Assembly (NCBI GenBank): GCA_019096195.1
Contig: JAGTXK010000076.1
Coordinates: forward strand, 124,001-188,000
Direction of reading: 5' to 3'
Origin: Boletus sp. NGJ
Taxonomy: Eukaryota > Basidiomycota > Agaricomycetes > Boletales > Boletaceae
DNA: 64,000 bases
Under the pieces are notes generated by a model. That model was not told the origin of the DNA. It worked only from the letters and a program-made list of their open reading frames with translations, and made no database searches. Positions 22,330 to 33,873 of this stretch are shown piece by piece (position 1 is the stretch's first letter; each line of letters begins with the position of its first letter). A program made the position numbers and the translations under genes.

Positions 22330-25202
22330 TCCGATCGCGTCTGAGGTGTCATCGTGCTACCGCATGGGTTTTATGATTGGAACGTAAGCAACAACTCAAA
22401 TCGCTCTCACTCTTTGGTGATCACACACACCCGTGACATGGTGTCAGGATAGGATCCCCGTTTTTTATTAGTTCGCCGAGCTGCCCAGATTCGCATAAAT
22501 CCCAATCTGGCCCAATATCTCCATTTCTTCCTCACCTGATTTTCCAGCAGTCGAGCGCACGGATGTTCGTGTGGACCCCTGTTCAAGCCGCCTCAACCGA
22601 ATCATCCTGATGAAGGAATATTCTGCGCTCCATCGTCACACCCCTTCTACCACATGGCAGCAGTGTCTTCTGACCCATTGCTGTGAGGTATCGTTGCGTT
22701 GTCGTCGACTAATGGGTATGTCCAGCTCCACAGGGCGATCGCACCTAGTCCCAGAAGGGGTCTTGTCGGATGGTCTCCATACCTCATCTCCACATCGTCC
22801 TCGGTCTCCATGAGATGGACGGACCGATATCGGCTCGGATTGTGGTATTTAATGCCCCGCGAGGAGCATCTATCCTTGCAGCTCATTTGCGCATTTACCT
22901 TTCTCTTCTTTCGGTGCCATGTACTCCATTCGCTCTGGAGTGACCACATTTGTGGCTTTCTTTTCCTTGTTTGGATCGCTCTATGCTGTTCCGTTGGCGG
23001 AAAAACTCGACCGTCTCAGTCCCTCTGCTCGTGATCTCTTAAAGAGGTCTACACCAGCCGCACCTCACTTTTTGGCCTACAATGACAAGTGGCTCAACCC
23101 GTTTCCCAGCTCATCAGAGCTCAGTGTAAGCGAGAACCGTCCGTTTCCCTGCCGACTTTCGTGACCGCTGATGGTCACTCAAGGGATTCAATGTTTTGCA
23201 AGTATCTATCGGGTAACGTTGTGTAGCACGACTAACGTATTTGCAGTGCCGTCGCCTTTTTGATGGCCTCTGGTGCAGTTGACCAGGCTCAGAATTGGGA
23301 GGGGCTGACGTCCAGCCAGCGTTCCACTTACCTGTCAGAGTATAACGCCGCTGGAATCTCGCTGATCGTTTCTGCCTTTGGATCCACCGAGACGCCGACC
23401 TCGTCTGGGTACGATCCTGTGACGACAGCGAACACTATGGCTGCCTGGGTGATCCAATATGGTTTGCAGGGTATTGACGTCGACTATGAGGTGCTGCCTG
23501 TGTACTTTTTTTTTGGCGATGTGACGGTAACTTACGAGGACGCCGGGAATTAGGACTTTGCTGCGTTTGACATTGGAAACGGGTCTGCGGAGACGTGGCT
23601 CATTAGCTTCACTCAGCAGCTTCGCACGCAGCTTCCCCAGGGAAATTATATTCTGACTCATGCCCGTGAGTCTTTTTTAAAAAAAATCTCGTGCGCCAAT
23701 GGTCTGACGTGTACCTCGTAGCCGTCGCACCATGGTGAGTGTAATCTCAACGATTTAAATAATAACTTGAATTGAAACCAGGTTCTCGCCCAATGTGTGG
23801 AGCGGAGGAGGATACCTGGCGGTCCACAAAAGCGTGGGATCTATGATAGACTGGGTGAGTAAACGTAATTTGATATCCTGTGGGTATCGATTGATCAGTT
23901 GTTCAGTACAATGTCCAAGTAAGTTCATTCATTCACTTCATGGACGATCATTGACTGATCGATCAAATCATCCAGTTCTACAATCGTAAGCGATCAAGCT
24001 AAACGATCCTGATTTCGACATGCTGAAAGCCACTTATACTCGGTCGACAGAGGGATCCACGGAGTATACGACATGCGCTGGCTTGTTGACGGCCTCTTCG
24101 TCTACCTGGCCGGAAACTGCCCTGTTCCAGATCTCCGCCAACGGTGTCACTCTCGATCAACTCGTGATCGGAAAACCAGCCACGAGTTCGGACGCAAGCA
24201 ACGGATACATAGACCCCTCGACGCTTGCAACGTGTGTCTCCGAGGCTGCTGGCAACGGCTGGTGTAAGTCCCTCTCGTTCTCATCCAAAATGAGCCGCAA
24301 ACTCAAAGGCGGGGATGTGTTAGATGCCGGTGTGATGGTGTGGCAGGTACGTCTTGTGTGATGTATCCCTTTTTCTCGAAGCGAGCTTTTGGGTGCGTGT
24401 GCGTAGTATCCTGATGCAACATCATCGTGGATTGCGACCGTTCGAGGGACCCTGTGGCCTGTCTCGAGGAAGAGGACCGCGTCGTCGTCGGGGAGCTGTG
24501 CTGACGTCTCTGCATGGGACAACGTTGTTGTAAGTCGCTCCATTCGACCTATTCGCATACCAGGCTTGTCATGTACTCAATTCGTATCTTTCCATCCTAT
24601 ATAGCATGTCAGCGGGGACGATGTCACCTACAAGTGAGTCAACATACCCCATACCCCCATCTCGGCAACAGGTAGGATGGATTGGGTCGGATGTTGATAC
24701 AACCTTTTTCTTCCAGTAGCGAAATGGACTGCGAACAAGTGGAACGAGGCTGAGATACCGGGAGGTAAGCCGCGTTTGATTTCAGTCTCGCTGAGCTGTG
24801 ATGAACCTCACGTGCACACGTGCTGTGACACTCAAGGATCCTCTGGTACCTGGACCTTGGACGATACGTGTTAGAAGATCTCCTCTACAGTTGTATACGC
24901 ATTTGGATGGATGAATTCAAGATGATGAGTACCGGTCGGTGTGCGATTACTTGGTACTATAAGATTCGCGTTCTTTGATCTTACGGTGGCTAGTTGTGTC
25001 TGTTTTTATGAATGTACGTTATCGATGGGGGAATCAGGGGGATTATATGTGGCCGCCGCGAAAAAAAAAATTGCCATCGCGCCTTGAAGCTTTGAAGCCT
25101 GAGGCCCGCCCGGGGGCTCCCCTTCGAACTCGCAATAACAAGTCGTGCGTCCGAATCTGCAGTCGACTCCCCGCTTCGTCGGTCCAGGTATGTATGCAGC
25201 TC
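22330..25202 (+). repeat. Segmental duplication, copy A (contains chitinase A)
   Basis: This stretch matches 28238-31460 almost throughout, starting at the shared text ATCGTGCTACCGCATGGG and ending at CGTCGGTCCAGGTATGTA. Identity is high in exons and introns alike, with small indels. The copies lie about 6 kb apart in direct orientation, so this is a local tandem-type duplication. Copy B carries extra sequence near 28725-28785 and 31077-31300 that is absent here, and it lacks the insertion found at the right edge of copy A. Confidence 0.85.
22919..24874 (+). CDS. GH18 chitinase, paralogue A
   Basis: A secreted family-18 chitinase. The signal peptide begins MYSIRSGVTTFVAFFSLFG and a KR site follows (LLKRSTPAAPHFLAYND). 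The active-site motif LQGIDVDYE at about 23465-23490 keeps the D-x-E pair of DxxDxDxE but has Gln at its first position. YNVQFYNQG and MVWQYP complete the barrel. Exons 1-11 read in perfect phase: 22919-23125, 23184-23212, 23247-23490, 23554-23665, 23722-23734, 23782-23854, 23907-23918, 23976-23985, 24051-24263, 24324-24346 and 24407-24529. Four of them are very small (29, 13, 12 and 10 nt). The C-terminal exons (24605 to TAG at 24874) look like a CBM5/12-type chitin-binding tail (TANKWNEAE ... GTWTLDD), but one junction there does not keep phase in my reading. A TATA-like TATTTAA lies near 22845. Confidence 0.85.
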
Positions 25203-25560
25203 AGATTTGAAGTCTGACCAGACTAAAAGACACCTTCGGCAACCTCACCCCCCCAAAGGACAAGGACGACCGCTAAAAGGCACACCGCCTAAGCGCAGTC
25301 TCACACCGACCTCTCCGACCTCTCGAGGCTACTTTACACCCACTCACGTCTTGTCCTTACTCCACATGCCCAGCTGCAACCTAACTGTCTATCACTCTTA
25401 CTGTACCAGCAATGAAATCCCCACACTCCCATAGATAATTACAGAACCCCCTGCGTAGACACTACCCCACTGCTCCCCGCACGTACTGTCCAACAAGAGG
25501 CTGCCGCCTCATTGGACAATAAACAAGGATTTTTTTATTTTATTTTAATGTATGCAGCTC
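25192..25560. mobile_element. 0.35 kb insertion flanked by an 11-bp target repeat
   Basis: The 11 bases GTATGCAGCTC occur at 25192-25202 and again at 25550-25560. In duplication copy B the corresponding place (31446-31465) has the motif once, followed by the same CTCCC(T/C)(T/C)GCT, so copy B serves as the empty site. The 347 bp between the repeats are pyrimidine-rich, have no coding frame, and end in a T-rich run (TTTTTTTATTTTATTTTAAT). Size, target repeat and A/T tail fit a SINE-like or other short non-autonomous insert. I see no clear tRNA-like A and B boxes. Confidence 0.55.
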
Positions 25561-26207
25561 TCCCTTGCTTTGCATGCCACTCACACCACATTAACACCTA
25601 AAAAGCATGGCCCACCCTACAGATGCCGCGGGACCTTCGGAAATGAAAGCCCCTTCAATGAATGGATCATTTTGTTGAAATCAGGCAAGCACGCGCGCAG
25701 CCGCGCGGTGGAACGTCACCATGTCACCTGCACGTCAACCGGGAGCACGGAAAGTGTCTGAGGCACTGCGCGACCGCGCGATATACATTTCTGCTACATA
25801 ATTCTTCATTCCCTATGCTCCGTCGCGTCCATTTGCCGACTCGATGCCATATGATACTTCTCTTTTATTGTTCTTACCCTTCGTATATAAACTCGATGTA
25901 TCCAGAACTACACCTCAGTCTGTCTGCCTGAAGCGCAATGACTGAGGTGAGCAGTTACCATTTGATACCTACATAAACCATATCTAATCACTATGTACAT
26001 AGACCTTATTGCACAGGTAAATACATAGTCCGTCTGCCCGAAGCACAACGACTGAGACCTTATTGCACAGACGCGCCCGGAGTGCGCGGTGTCCTGACCT
26101 TGCTCGAATTCATTACATTTCTCCAATGGGAATTCTAGTGTGCCTTATTCACCGTCGAACTCGTTTCATCACTTTGCTTGCCAAGGTCTCCCAACATTGG
26201 CTTCATG
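25561..26207. other. Intergenic, no gene supported
   Basis: No coding signal. Near 25918-25940 and 26026-26060 two similar stretches (CTGCC(T/C)GAAGC(G/A)CAA ... GACTGAG) form a short direct repeat, the second followed by a repeated CTTATTGCACAG. Confidence 0.45.
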
Positions 26208-26437
26208 CATCAGTAAAATTACATGCATCTTAATCTGTCTTATTCAGCTTATTGACTTGCACAACATTTCCAAATCTGACACAGAAGCAAATTCTAAGCT
26301 TCATTTTGTTGATATAGCCCTAGTTGATGTTTCTGATGTTCTGGAACACATGATCATGGTATTGAATATATTTTGCAATTTGACAAGCAGAATTAGCTAA
26401 AATAAGCCAGATTAAGACATGTGTAATTTTACTGATG
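26208..26437. mobile_element. MITE copy 1, 230 bp with terminal inverted repeats
   Basis: The ends are inverted repeats: the left begins CATCAGTAAAATTACATG and the right ends CATGTGTAATTTTACTGATG. Imperfect pairing continues inward (CTTAATCTGTCTTATT against AATAAGCCAGATTAAG). A second, similar copy lies at 39938-40181. The body contains no CpG dinucleotide and no coding frame. It is a non-autonomous DNA transposon of unknown superfamily; the flanks show at most a 2-bp repeat (TG/TG), which could be chance. Confidence 0.8.
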
Positions 26438-26785
26438 TGCAAAACGTCTACATGTACAAATAGAAAATTGATTAATTAATTGTTAGTTTGGTGTGTAAAC
26501 TGTGCGTTTTCCGATAGAAATTCTTGCTCAAGCGATGTAAATTCATATCCCGTTAAGTCTGAGTCGCGTACTATTTAGAATGGGTCCGTTGTTTTGTACG
26601 TGTATGCTTACATTCGATGGTTGCTAACAGTCCGAATGAATGAATATTTTGAGTCCCTCTAAACGGTAACTTTACTAAACGTATTGTGGAACAGAGACAA
26701 GCACGTGTCTCGAGCAAGTTCTTCGCCGGCCGCTTGTGTCCATTCGAGCATGGAATTGCCGGTGACTTGCACAGCAAGACGCGCA
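26438..26785. other. Intergenic, AT-rich
   Basis: This is AT-rich sequence between the MITE and the partial HET copy. The stretch 26686-26780 is open in the frame that enters the HET copy and contains KFFAGRL, faintly like NTFSGRL of the full gene. Confidence 0.4.
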
Positions 26786-27200
26786 GCGCGGTTCAGGATA
26801 CCATCCGTGAATCACAACAAGCTGCCGTATTCGATTTGCTCACAGTCTTCAAACAGTTGGTGTCCTCCATGACGACTCGAATCGGCCATGCCCGCATCGC
26901 GCATGACGTTACCCAACACTATCGTTATGCGATGTTTTCCCACAAATGGGAAGACGACGAACCCCTCTTTGAAAATGTCGTTCGTATTGGTGTATATGAT
27001 CTCGGTGAATCTCCCCATGACAAAATGCAAATGTTGTTTTGCAGGATTGTGCGGAACGCTGGGTTGCCCTTGGCATGGAGTGATACGTGCTGCATCAATA
27101 AAGCAGATCATGTCGTGCTTCAAGAAGCCCTGGTCGCCATGTTCAAGTGGTATCAGGGTTCTGCCGTGACGATCGTGTTCCTCCGTGGCGTTCGCTCTCG
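26786..27200 (+). pseudogene. Truncated second copy of the HET segment
   Basis: This stretch is a near copy of 19830-20288 in the WD40-TPR-HET gene, shorter than its source. It spans from RSAVQDTIRES to FLRGVRS and includes YRYAMFSHKWEDD and WSDTCCINKADHVVL. Homology ends abruptly at both sides, so the WD40, the TPRs and the second half of the HET domain are missing. It is a partial duplicate and looks like a fossil. Its place, before the second chitinase, mirrors the HET-then-chitinase order of the first unit, so it was probably copied in the same event. Confidence 0.8.
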
Positions 27201-28237
27201 CACTTGTGCCATGTGGTCGGTCCCTCGACGTGACTGGCGTAGTACTGGTCACCACTGTGCTTTGATGCGGCTGGGAGGTCCAGTAAACTTTGTTGACCGC
27301 CTTTGTGATAGCACGGTGACGTCGTCACTTTTGTGTCCCCCCGGATGCGCGGCCCCTCTAAGTAGCCTCCAGTCACAGGTTCTTTGATAACCATGAGGTA
27401 TGGGGAGCAGAGCGGTTCTAAATGTCGACTCGCATGATGCGGTTGACCTGCTTCCTCGATAACGCGGATCATTACCGATCTCTCGGAAGCACTTCGGCTC
27501 CGTCCCACTATGATCAGTTCTTTGATGAAAACGCTGCAATACGCGCACTTTTTGTGCGCATCCAGAATACAGCCCTTTACATCAATACTCCAAACCAAAG
27601 TACTAGTTCATCATGGATCATGACGACCGTGGATTACCCTTCCAGATAAGTACGATGTATTTGACCCGTTCACAGTCATGCTTCGGTTGACCAAAGTGTC
27701 GCTGCCTGTGCGTATGGATATTAGATGCACGCTCGGGATCTGACCACTACCAACACCCCACAAGACAATACGAGCCCACAAGGTCCGGCTTCAATTATGA
27801 CAATCAAGCTTACCAGCTTAAGAGGTCCATTTGAGGAGCTGGATCGAGACGGAACGCTTGTACAGGGTCCGCAAGTTGAGTTCTCATCGACCACATAAAG
27901 GACATCAACAGATGGATCTCGATTCGCCATGGAAAGAAGACCCTCAAAAGTGATCATGTCCCAGTGACTGAATGGACCAAGGTTCCCTCTGAAGTCACTA
28001 TCGTAGGCAGCAGTTCATTACGCTGTACACGTGTTCATTTCTTATCATAGTATTGATACCGAGAGGGCAACAAAGAATTCCTGCAAGCGGGTTTTAACGC
28101 TGGTTCGCCAACGTATGCGCACTTCTCGGGCGAGAGCCTGGCAAGTATCTGTGGAGGACTTCACGTTATCGAATGAATTGAGTGCCATGCGCACATATCG
28201 TATCGGTGAATCACAATTTTCCGACTCTATCTATACT
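27201..28237. other. Rearranged intergenic sequence
   Basis: After the break in HET homology the sequence is unrelated to the full gene. Short frames occur (for example 27422-27649 with HYDQFFDENAAIRALFVRIQNTALYI), which could be a piece of another gene, but no start, domain or exon chain can be shown. Confidence 0.4.
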
Positions 28238-31200
28238 CATCGTGCTACCGCATGGGTTTTATTGATTGCCACCTAGGTATGCCGTTTATGGACCGCGAAT
28301 TATGTAAACGGATGATTGGAATGTAGCAGTAACTTTATGGTTCGTAAGCAACCATCCAAATCGCTCTCACTCTTTGGTGTTGCTCACATATCGCGGTTTA
28401 GCGTCGCACACACCCGTGACATGTTGTCAGGATAGGATTCCCGTTTTCCATTAGCTCGCCGAGCTGCCCGTGTCTCCAGGCTGGCATCAGTCCTAATGTG
28501 GCCCATCTTTTGAGTCTACCCATTTCTTCCTCACCTGATTTTGCAGCAGTCGAGCGCATGGATGTTCGTGTGGACCCCCCTCCAAGCTGCCTCACCGAAT
28601 CATCCTGATGAAGGAACATTCTGCACTCCATCGTCACACCCCTTCCTACCATATGGCATCAGTGTCTTCTGACTCATTGCTGTGAGGTATCATTGCATTG
28701 TTGTCGACTAATCGGTATGTCCAGCTATACAGTGGCCTGCTTCTGTGACCGTATTCTCTTGATGTATTCACTTTGCCAGCATCGTCCCGAGGCGATCGCA
28801 CCTAGTTCCAGAAGGGGTCTTGTGGGATGGTCTCCATACCTCATCTTCACACCGTCCTCGGTCTCTATGAGGTGGACGGACCGATATCGGCTCGGGGTGT
28901 GATATTTAACGCCCCGCGAGGAGCAACTATCCTTGCAGCTCATTTGCGCATTTACCTTTCTCTTCTTTCGGTGCCATGGTCTCCATTCGCTCTGGGGTGA
29001 CCACATTTGTGGCTTTCTTTTCCTTGTTTGGATCGCTCTATGCTGTTCCGTTGGCGGAAAAACTCGACCGTCTCAGTCCCTCTGCTCGTGATCTCTTAAA
29101 GAGGTCTACACCAGCCGCACCTCACTTTTTGGCCTACAATGACCAGTGGCTCAGCCCGTTTCCCAGCTCATCAGAGCTCAGTGTAAGCGAGAACCGTCCG
29201 TTTCCCCGTCGACTTTCGTGATCGCTGATGGTCACTCACTCAAGGGATTCAATGTTTTGCAAGTATCTATCGGGTAACGTTTTGTAGCACGACTAACGTA
29301 TTTGCAGTGCCGTCACCTTTTTGATGGCCTCTGGTGCAGTTGACCAGGCTCAGAATTGGGAGGGGCTGACGTCCAGCCAGCGTTCCACTTACCTGTCAGA
29401 GTATAAAGCCGCTGGAATATCGCTGATCGTTTCTGCATTTGGGTCCACCGAGACGCCGACCTCGTCTGGGTACGATCCTGTGACGACAGCGAACACCATG
29501 GCTTCCTGGGTGATTGAATACGGATTTCAGGGTATTGACGTCGACTATGAGGTGCTGCCTGTGTACTTTTTTTTTGGCGATGTGACGGTAATTTACGAGG
29601 ACGCCGGGAATTAGGACTTTACTGCGTTTGACATTGGAAACGGCTCTGCGGAGACATGGCTCATTAATTTCACCAAACAACTTCGCACGAAACTTGCCCA
29701 GGGAAATTATATTCTGACTCATGCCCGTGAGTCGTGTAAAAAAAAATCTCGTGCGCCAATTGTCTGACGTGTACCTTGTAGCCGTCGCACCATGGTGAGT
29801 GTAATCTCAACGATTTAAATAATAACTTGAATTGAAACCAGGTTCTCGCCCAATATGTGGAGCGGAGGAGGATACCTGGCGGTCCACAAAAGCGTGGGAT
29901 CTATGATAGACTGGGTGAGTAAACGTAATTTGATATCCTGTGGGTATCGATTGATCAGTTGTTCAGTACAATGTCCAAGTAAGTTCAATCATTCACTTCA
30001 TGGACGATCATTGACTGATCAATCAAATCATCCAGTTCTACAATCGTAAGCGATCGAGCTAAATAATCTTGAACTCGACATGCTGAAAGCCACTTATACT
30101 CGATCGACAGAGGGATCCACGGAGTACTCTACATGCGCTGGCTTGTTGACGGCCTCTTCGTCTACCTGGCCGGAAACTGCCCTGTTCCAGATCTCCGCCA
30201 ACGGTGTCACTCTCGATAAACTCGTGATCGGAAAACCAGCCACGAGTTCGGACGCAAGCAACGGATACATAGACCCCTCGACGCTTGCAACGTGTGTCTC
30301 CGAGGCTGCTGGCAAGGGATGGGGTAAGTCCCTCTCATTCTCATCCAAAATGAGCCGCAAACTCACAGGTAGGGATGTGTTAGATGCCGGTGTGATGGTG
30401 TGGCAGGTGCGTCTTGTGTGATGTGTCCCTTCGAGATGTTCTGGAGATGAGCTTTTGGATGCGTGTGCGTAGTATCCTCATGCAACATCGTCATGGATTG
30501 AGACCGTCCGAGGGACCAAGTGGCCCGTCTCGAGGAAGAGGACCACTTCGTCGTCGGGGAGCTGTGCTGGCGTCTCTGCATGGGACAGCATTGTTGTAAG
30601 TCGCTCTATTCGACCTATTTGCATACCAGGCTCGTCATGTACTCCATCCTATATAGCACGTCAGCGGGGAAGATGTCACCTACAAGTGAGTCAACATACC
30701 CCATGCCCCTATCTCGGCAACAGGTAGGATGGATTGGATCGGATGTTGATACAACCTTTTTCTTCCAGTGGCGAAACGGATTGCGAGCCAGTGGAACGAG
30801 GCTGAAACACCGAGGTAAGCCGCGTTTGATTTCAGTCTCGCTGAGCTGTGATGATCCTCACGTGCTGTGACACTCAAGGATCCTCTGGTACCTGGACCTT
30901 GGACGGTACAGGTTAGAAGATCTCGTCTATGGCCGTCTCCCTGCTGGGTATACGGATGAGTTCAAGATGATGAGTGCTGGTGTACGATTACTTGGTATGA
31001 GATTCGCGTTCTTTGATATTATAGTGGCTAGTTGTGTCTGTCTTTATGAATGTACGTTATCGATGGGAGATTATATGTATCGTGGAAGAATCTGTTCTGT
31101 CTCTCATAGCGTCGAAATGATGATGGGAATACATTTATATACATTTACCCTCTGCGAGTCCAGACGGAATAACAGAGGGAGAGGTGCGAAAGTCGCTCCT

Positions 31201-31460
31201 AATTAGATCGTTGATCGATCAACGGCACGGATATTGCGCGACCCCACGGATTTGAACTTTCCGCGTGAGACGATTCTTGAACGCTGTGTCTATGTTTCAA
31301 TATGTGGCCGCCGCGAAAAAAGATTTTGCCATCGGGCCTTGAAGCTTTGAACCCTGAGGCCCGCCCGGGGCGCCCTTCAAACTAGCAATAACAAGTCGTG
31401 CGTCCGAATCTGCAGTCGACTCCCCGCTTCGTCGGTCCAGGTATGTAGTATGCAGCTCTC
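28238..31460 (+). repeat. Segmental duplication, copy B (contains chitinase B)
   Basis: Direct-repeat partner of 22330-25202. Compared with copy A it carries about 60 extra bases near 28725-28785 and about 220 extra bases at 31077-31300. The latter lie between ATATG words and contain the perfect palindrome CGTTGATCGATCAACG (about 31206-31221). Confidence 0.82.
28976..30916 (+). CDS. GH18 chitinase, paralogue B
   Basis: This paralogue of the chitinase at 22919 differs by a few percent. It has the same signal peptide (MVSIRSGVTTFVAFF), KR site, FQGIDVDYE active-site motif and exon pattern. The microexons are conserved exactly in size: 13 nt at 29782-29794, 12 nt at 29967-29978 and 10 nt at 30036-30045. 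Where copy A reads GWYAGVMVWQ across the intron at 30323, copy B reads GWDAGVMVWQ. Near the 3' end the donor context differs from copy A by two bases (CACCGAG|GTAAG against TACCGGGAG|GTAAG), so the last exon would be read in another phase. The stop equivalent to that of copy A (TAG, 30914-30916) may not be used, and the C-terminus is uncertain. Confidence 0.8.
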
Positions 31461-32299
31461 CCTCGCTCGGTGGGCAGTGCCTTTAAGCATGTGTCACGTA
31501 ACTCACCGAGCCACTGGCACTCCAACTTCGCTCTAGCCATTTGCAGTTTGCAAAGCTTTGCTCAATGTCATCACGGTGCGTGCAGAGGTCAATGGAGAGC
31601 ATCCTGTGTCGTTCTTCACCAAAACAACTCCTTCGTCGCCCCACAAGGTAAGCGCCCTGTTCGCTAGCTGAACTAGTCTGCATTCTCTCCATGTCTTCCA
31701 TCGGAAATGCTAAACCTTCCATGGTTACAAAGTCCCGACTATACGGAATTGATATAGGTATGTATTGGTTCCTCCTATTCGATCATCTGTACATGGTGGT
31801 TGTACAAGCCAATGTTGAGCCGCAGCGGCTTGGGATGTTCTTGTCGCTCAGAAAGGCCTGGTTTCATAAACAACGAATCTATGCAGCAATTCGAGAACCT
31901 CGGGATGCGCATATTCACTCGACGATGTACTCATCAACTCGCTCAAACTCACGGACAGGTCAACCAGAGAGTGCGTTCCAACCGTGCTCCGGAGGTGGCA
32001 AGCCTTTAACCATGTTGCTGACGATTGTTTCAAACCTTGTCGAGGAACCTCAGTTACAAGAGACTGGTAGCAAAGTTTGATGGAAATGAAAGAGCACTTG
32101 GTTCTAGGTCTATCAAGGCAATTGTAAGTGAGTAGAGTCGACGTCCTGCGACAACACCGAGTATCGTAAGTCTCTAGAAGGTAGGTTCAATCTAAGAAGG
32201 GAAAGGTATTAGATCTAGGCTTTCTAAACGTTCTCTATCGCTGTTAATTCGTGCACTCAGCACGCAGCGATGGACAGAACAGCGCCTATTCTCCGCATT
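31461..32299 (+). other. Possible gene fragment, unrecognised
   Basis: Three pieces look faintly exon-like on the plus strand. One near 31560-31650 reads VRAEVNGEHPVSFFTKT and ends at a GTAAGC donor. One at 31690-31760 ends at a GTATGT donor. One at 31805-31990 contains LGMFLSLRKAWFHKQRIYAAI. I cannot join them into a gene with a start and a domain. They may be remains of a gene cut by the duplication boundary just upstream. Confidence 0.25.
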
Positions 32300-33873
32300 T
32301 TAGTACGATCCCAAGATGTTCTGGACCGCTCTCCACTCCTGTTCCCGGTCTCTACGTTCGATTTCCACCAGGCAAGGCATGACCGATTTAAAGCAGGAGG
32401 CTATGACGTTTATAGTCGCATCCCCGATCGGCGAATAGCCAACGCGGAGCTTGGTAAGACATCTATTGGATGCACCCCATCCCTGACACCCCGGCTCTCC
32501 CAGGGGTGCCGGGGGTGGAATCGACCCATCAAACACGATGTGGAATGTCTCAAGGTGTTTACAATATGTCAACACCGAGATTACCGCCCCAATGCTTGCC
32601 GCTGGCCATGGCCGCATGATGGATGGGTTCGCAGTACCGAGCTTTAGACTCCGGAGGTGTATCAACGACCCTGCCATGCGCGCATAGTCCGCATCGGACA
32701 TCTGCGCTGTACAAAGGAGATCCAGGTCCAGCTCGCGCAATGCTGTAAACTCGACCAGCGCGGAGATGAGCGGCTCTCGGAGCCTCAGGGTATGCCACAA
32801 GGGTATGCCTATGATGCTTGATCGTGGTCGGATCGTGAGCGATAGTAAACGGGATGTGTCGAGGCGGCGGGGCAGAAGGTGGAACATTTCCTCTGTGTCT
32901 GGCTCCTCTTGTCCTTCATTCATACCGATCAGCAGGCGAAATCTGGTAGGGCTCGCGTATACGGTCTCGAGAAAACGAGTACACAACGAGGGACTGTCTG
33001 CACCAAGCGAGAGCTTGCGGACCGTATCTGGGATCCTACCGTTGTAGATAGGTGAGGACCTGTGGTAATCGATACTGAGGGTGTCAAGTGCTCGTCGGGT
33101 GAACAACTGGTCCATCACGGGTTGTGTAATGGCGCATGTCTGCAGTTTTCGCAGTTTTGGCCACTGAGTCACCATCCTACCTACTTCTCGAGAAGGTTCG
33201 TAGTCCCACGAAAAGCTGAGGATGACGGTGAAAGAAGTGACATTGGGACAGAGTCTGGGTAGATCCGCGAATACGGCTAGTTCAGCGGAAGAATGAGCTA
33301 GCCAGCGCACGAGGGAGATAGTGACTGTGGTCACTGCGGGACCTGCAAAATATCTCAATAATGAGATACCGGAATCCTCGATGGCCGACAATGAGTGCTC
33401 GCTCCACTCCAGCTCGGTGACATTGGGAAGGAGAGGCAGATAGGTTTTCGGGCAGTGTTGAAGGGAGGAGACAATTTCTTGTTTGAACCGCACAGGAACT
33501 CGCGCCTCACGTCCATGGAGAGTCTTGATACGTTTCGCGTACTTGCGAAAAGTCAACCACTGCGTGTCATCCACACAGTATGTGGCCTACATTTAGTAGA
33601 TCAGCGCAATTCGACCGGACACAGCGAATGACGAGGACGAACAACCGGTAAAATTTTGAGCAGAGGATCAAAGCTGTATAGATCGTGCCATAGGATATCT
33701 AATGCAGGTGGACTGAACAAATGACATGTTCTGGCCAAAGAAGCGAGCGTCTTCTTGCCCACTTGAGGTTCTCGCTGACACTGGTCATCCCAGTATCTAA
33801 CGGACTCGAAGATGAGGCCCAGAACTTCAGAGATGTATAGACAGTGGTGCATGGTCGTCAGGAGGACAACCAC
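32300..33873 (-). CDS. F-box/LRR-like protein, paralogue 1
   Basis: Two exons on the minus strand: about 33873 (or ATG 33852) to about 33613, then about 33592-32300. The first exon holds a divergent F-box (YISEVLGLIFESVRYW ... TLASLARTCHLFSPPALDILWHDLYSFDPLL). The second, about 420 aa, has irregular leucine-rich repeats (NVTSFTVILSFSWDYEP, LRELDLDLLCTAQM, LTKLRVGYSPIGDATI). Such proteins are abundant in Agaricomycetes and are thought to be substrate adaptors of SCF ubiquitin ligases; the target is unknown. It is clearly paralogous to the gene at 55112-56898, with the same exon split and many shared blocks (RYFAGPAVTT / KYFAGPAVTT). Confidence 0.8.

Noticed and set aside
31200-31290. A tRNA gene on the minus strand near the AGTTCAAATCC word
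   Set aside because: No acceptor or anticodon stem pairs at the required distances; only a B-box-like word remains.
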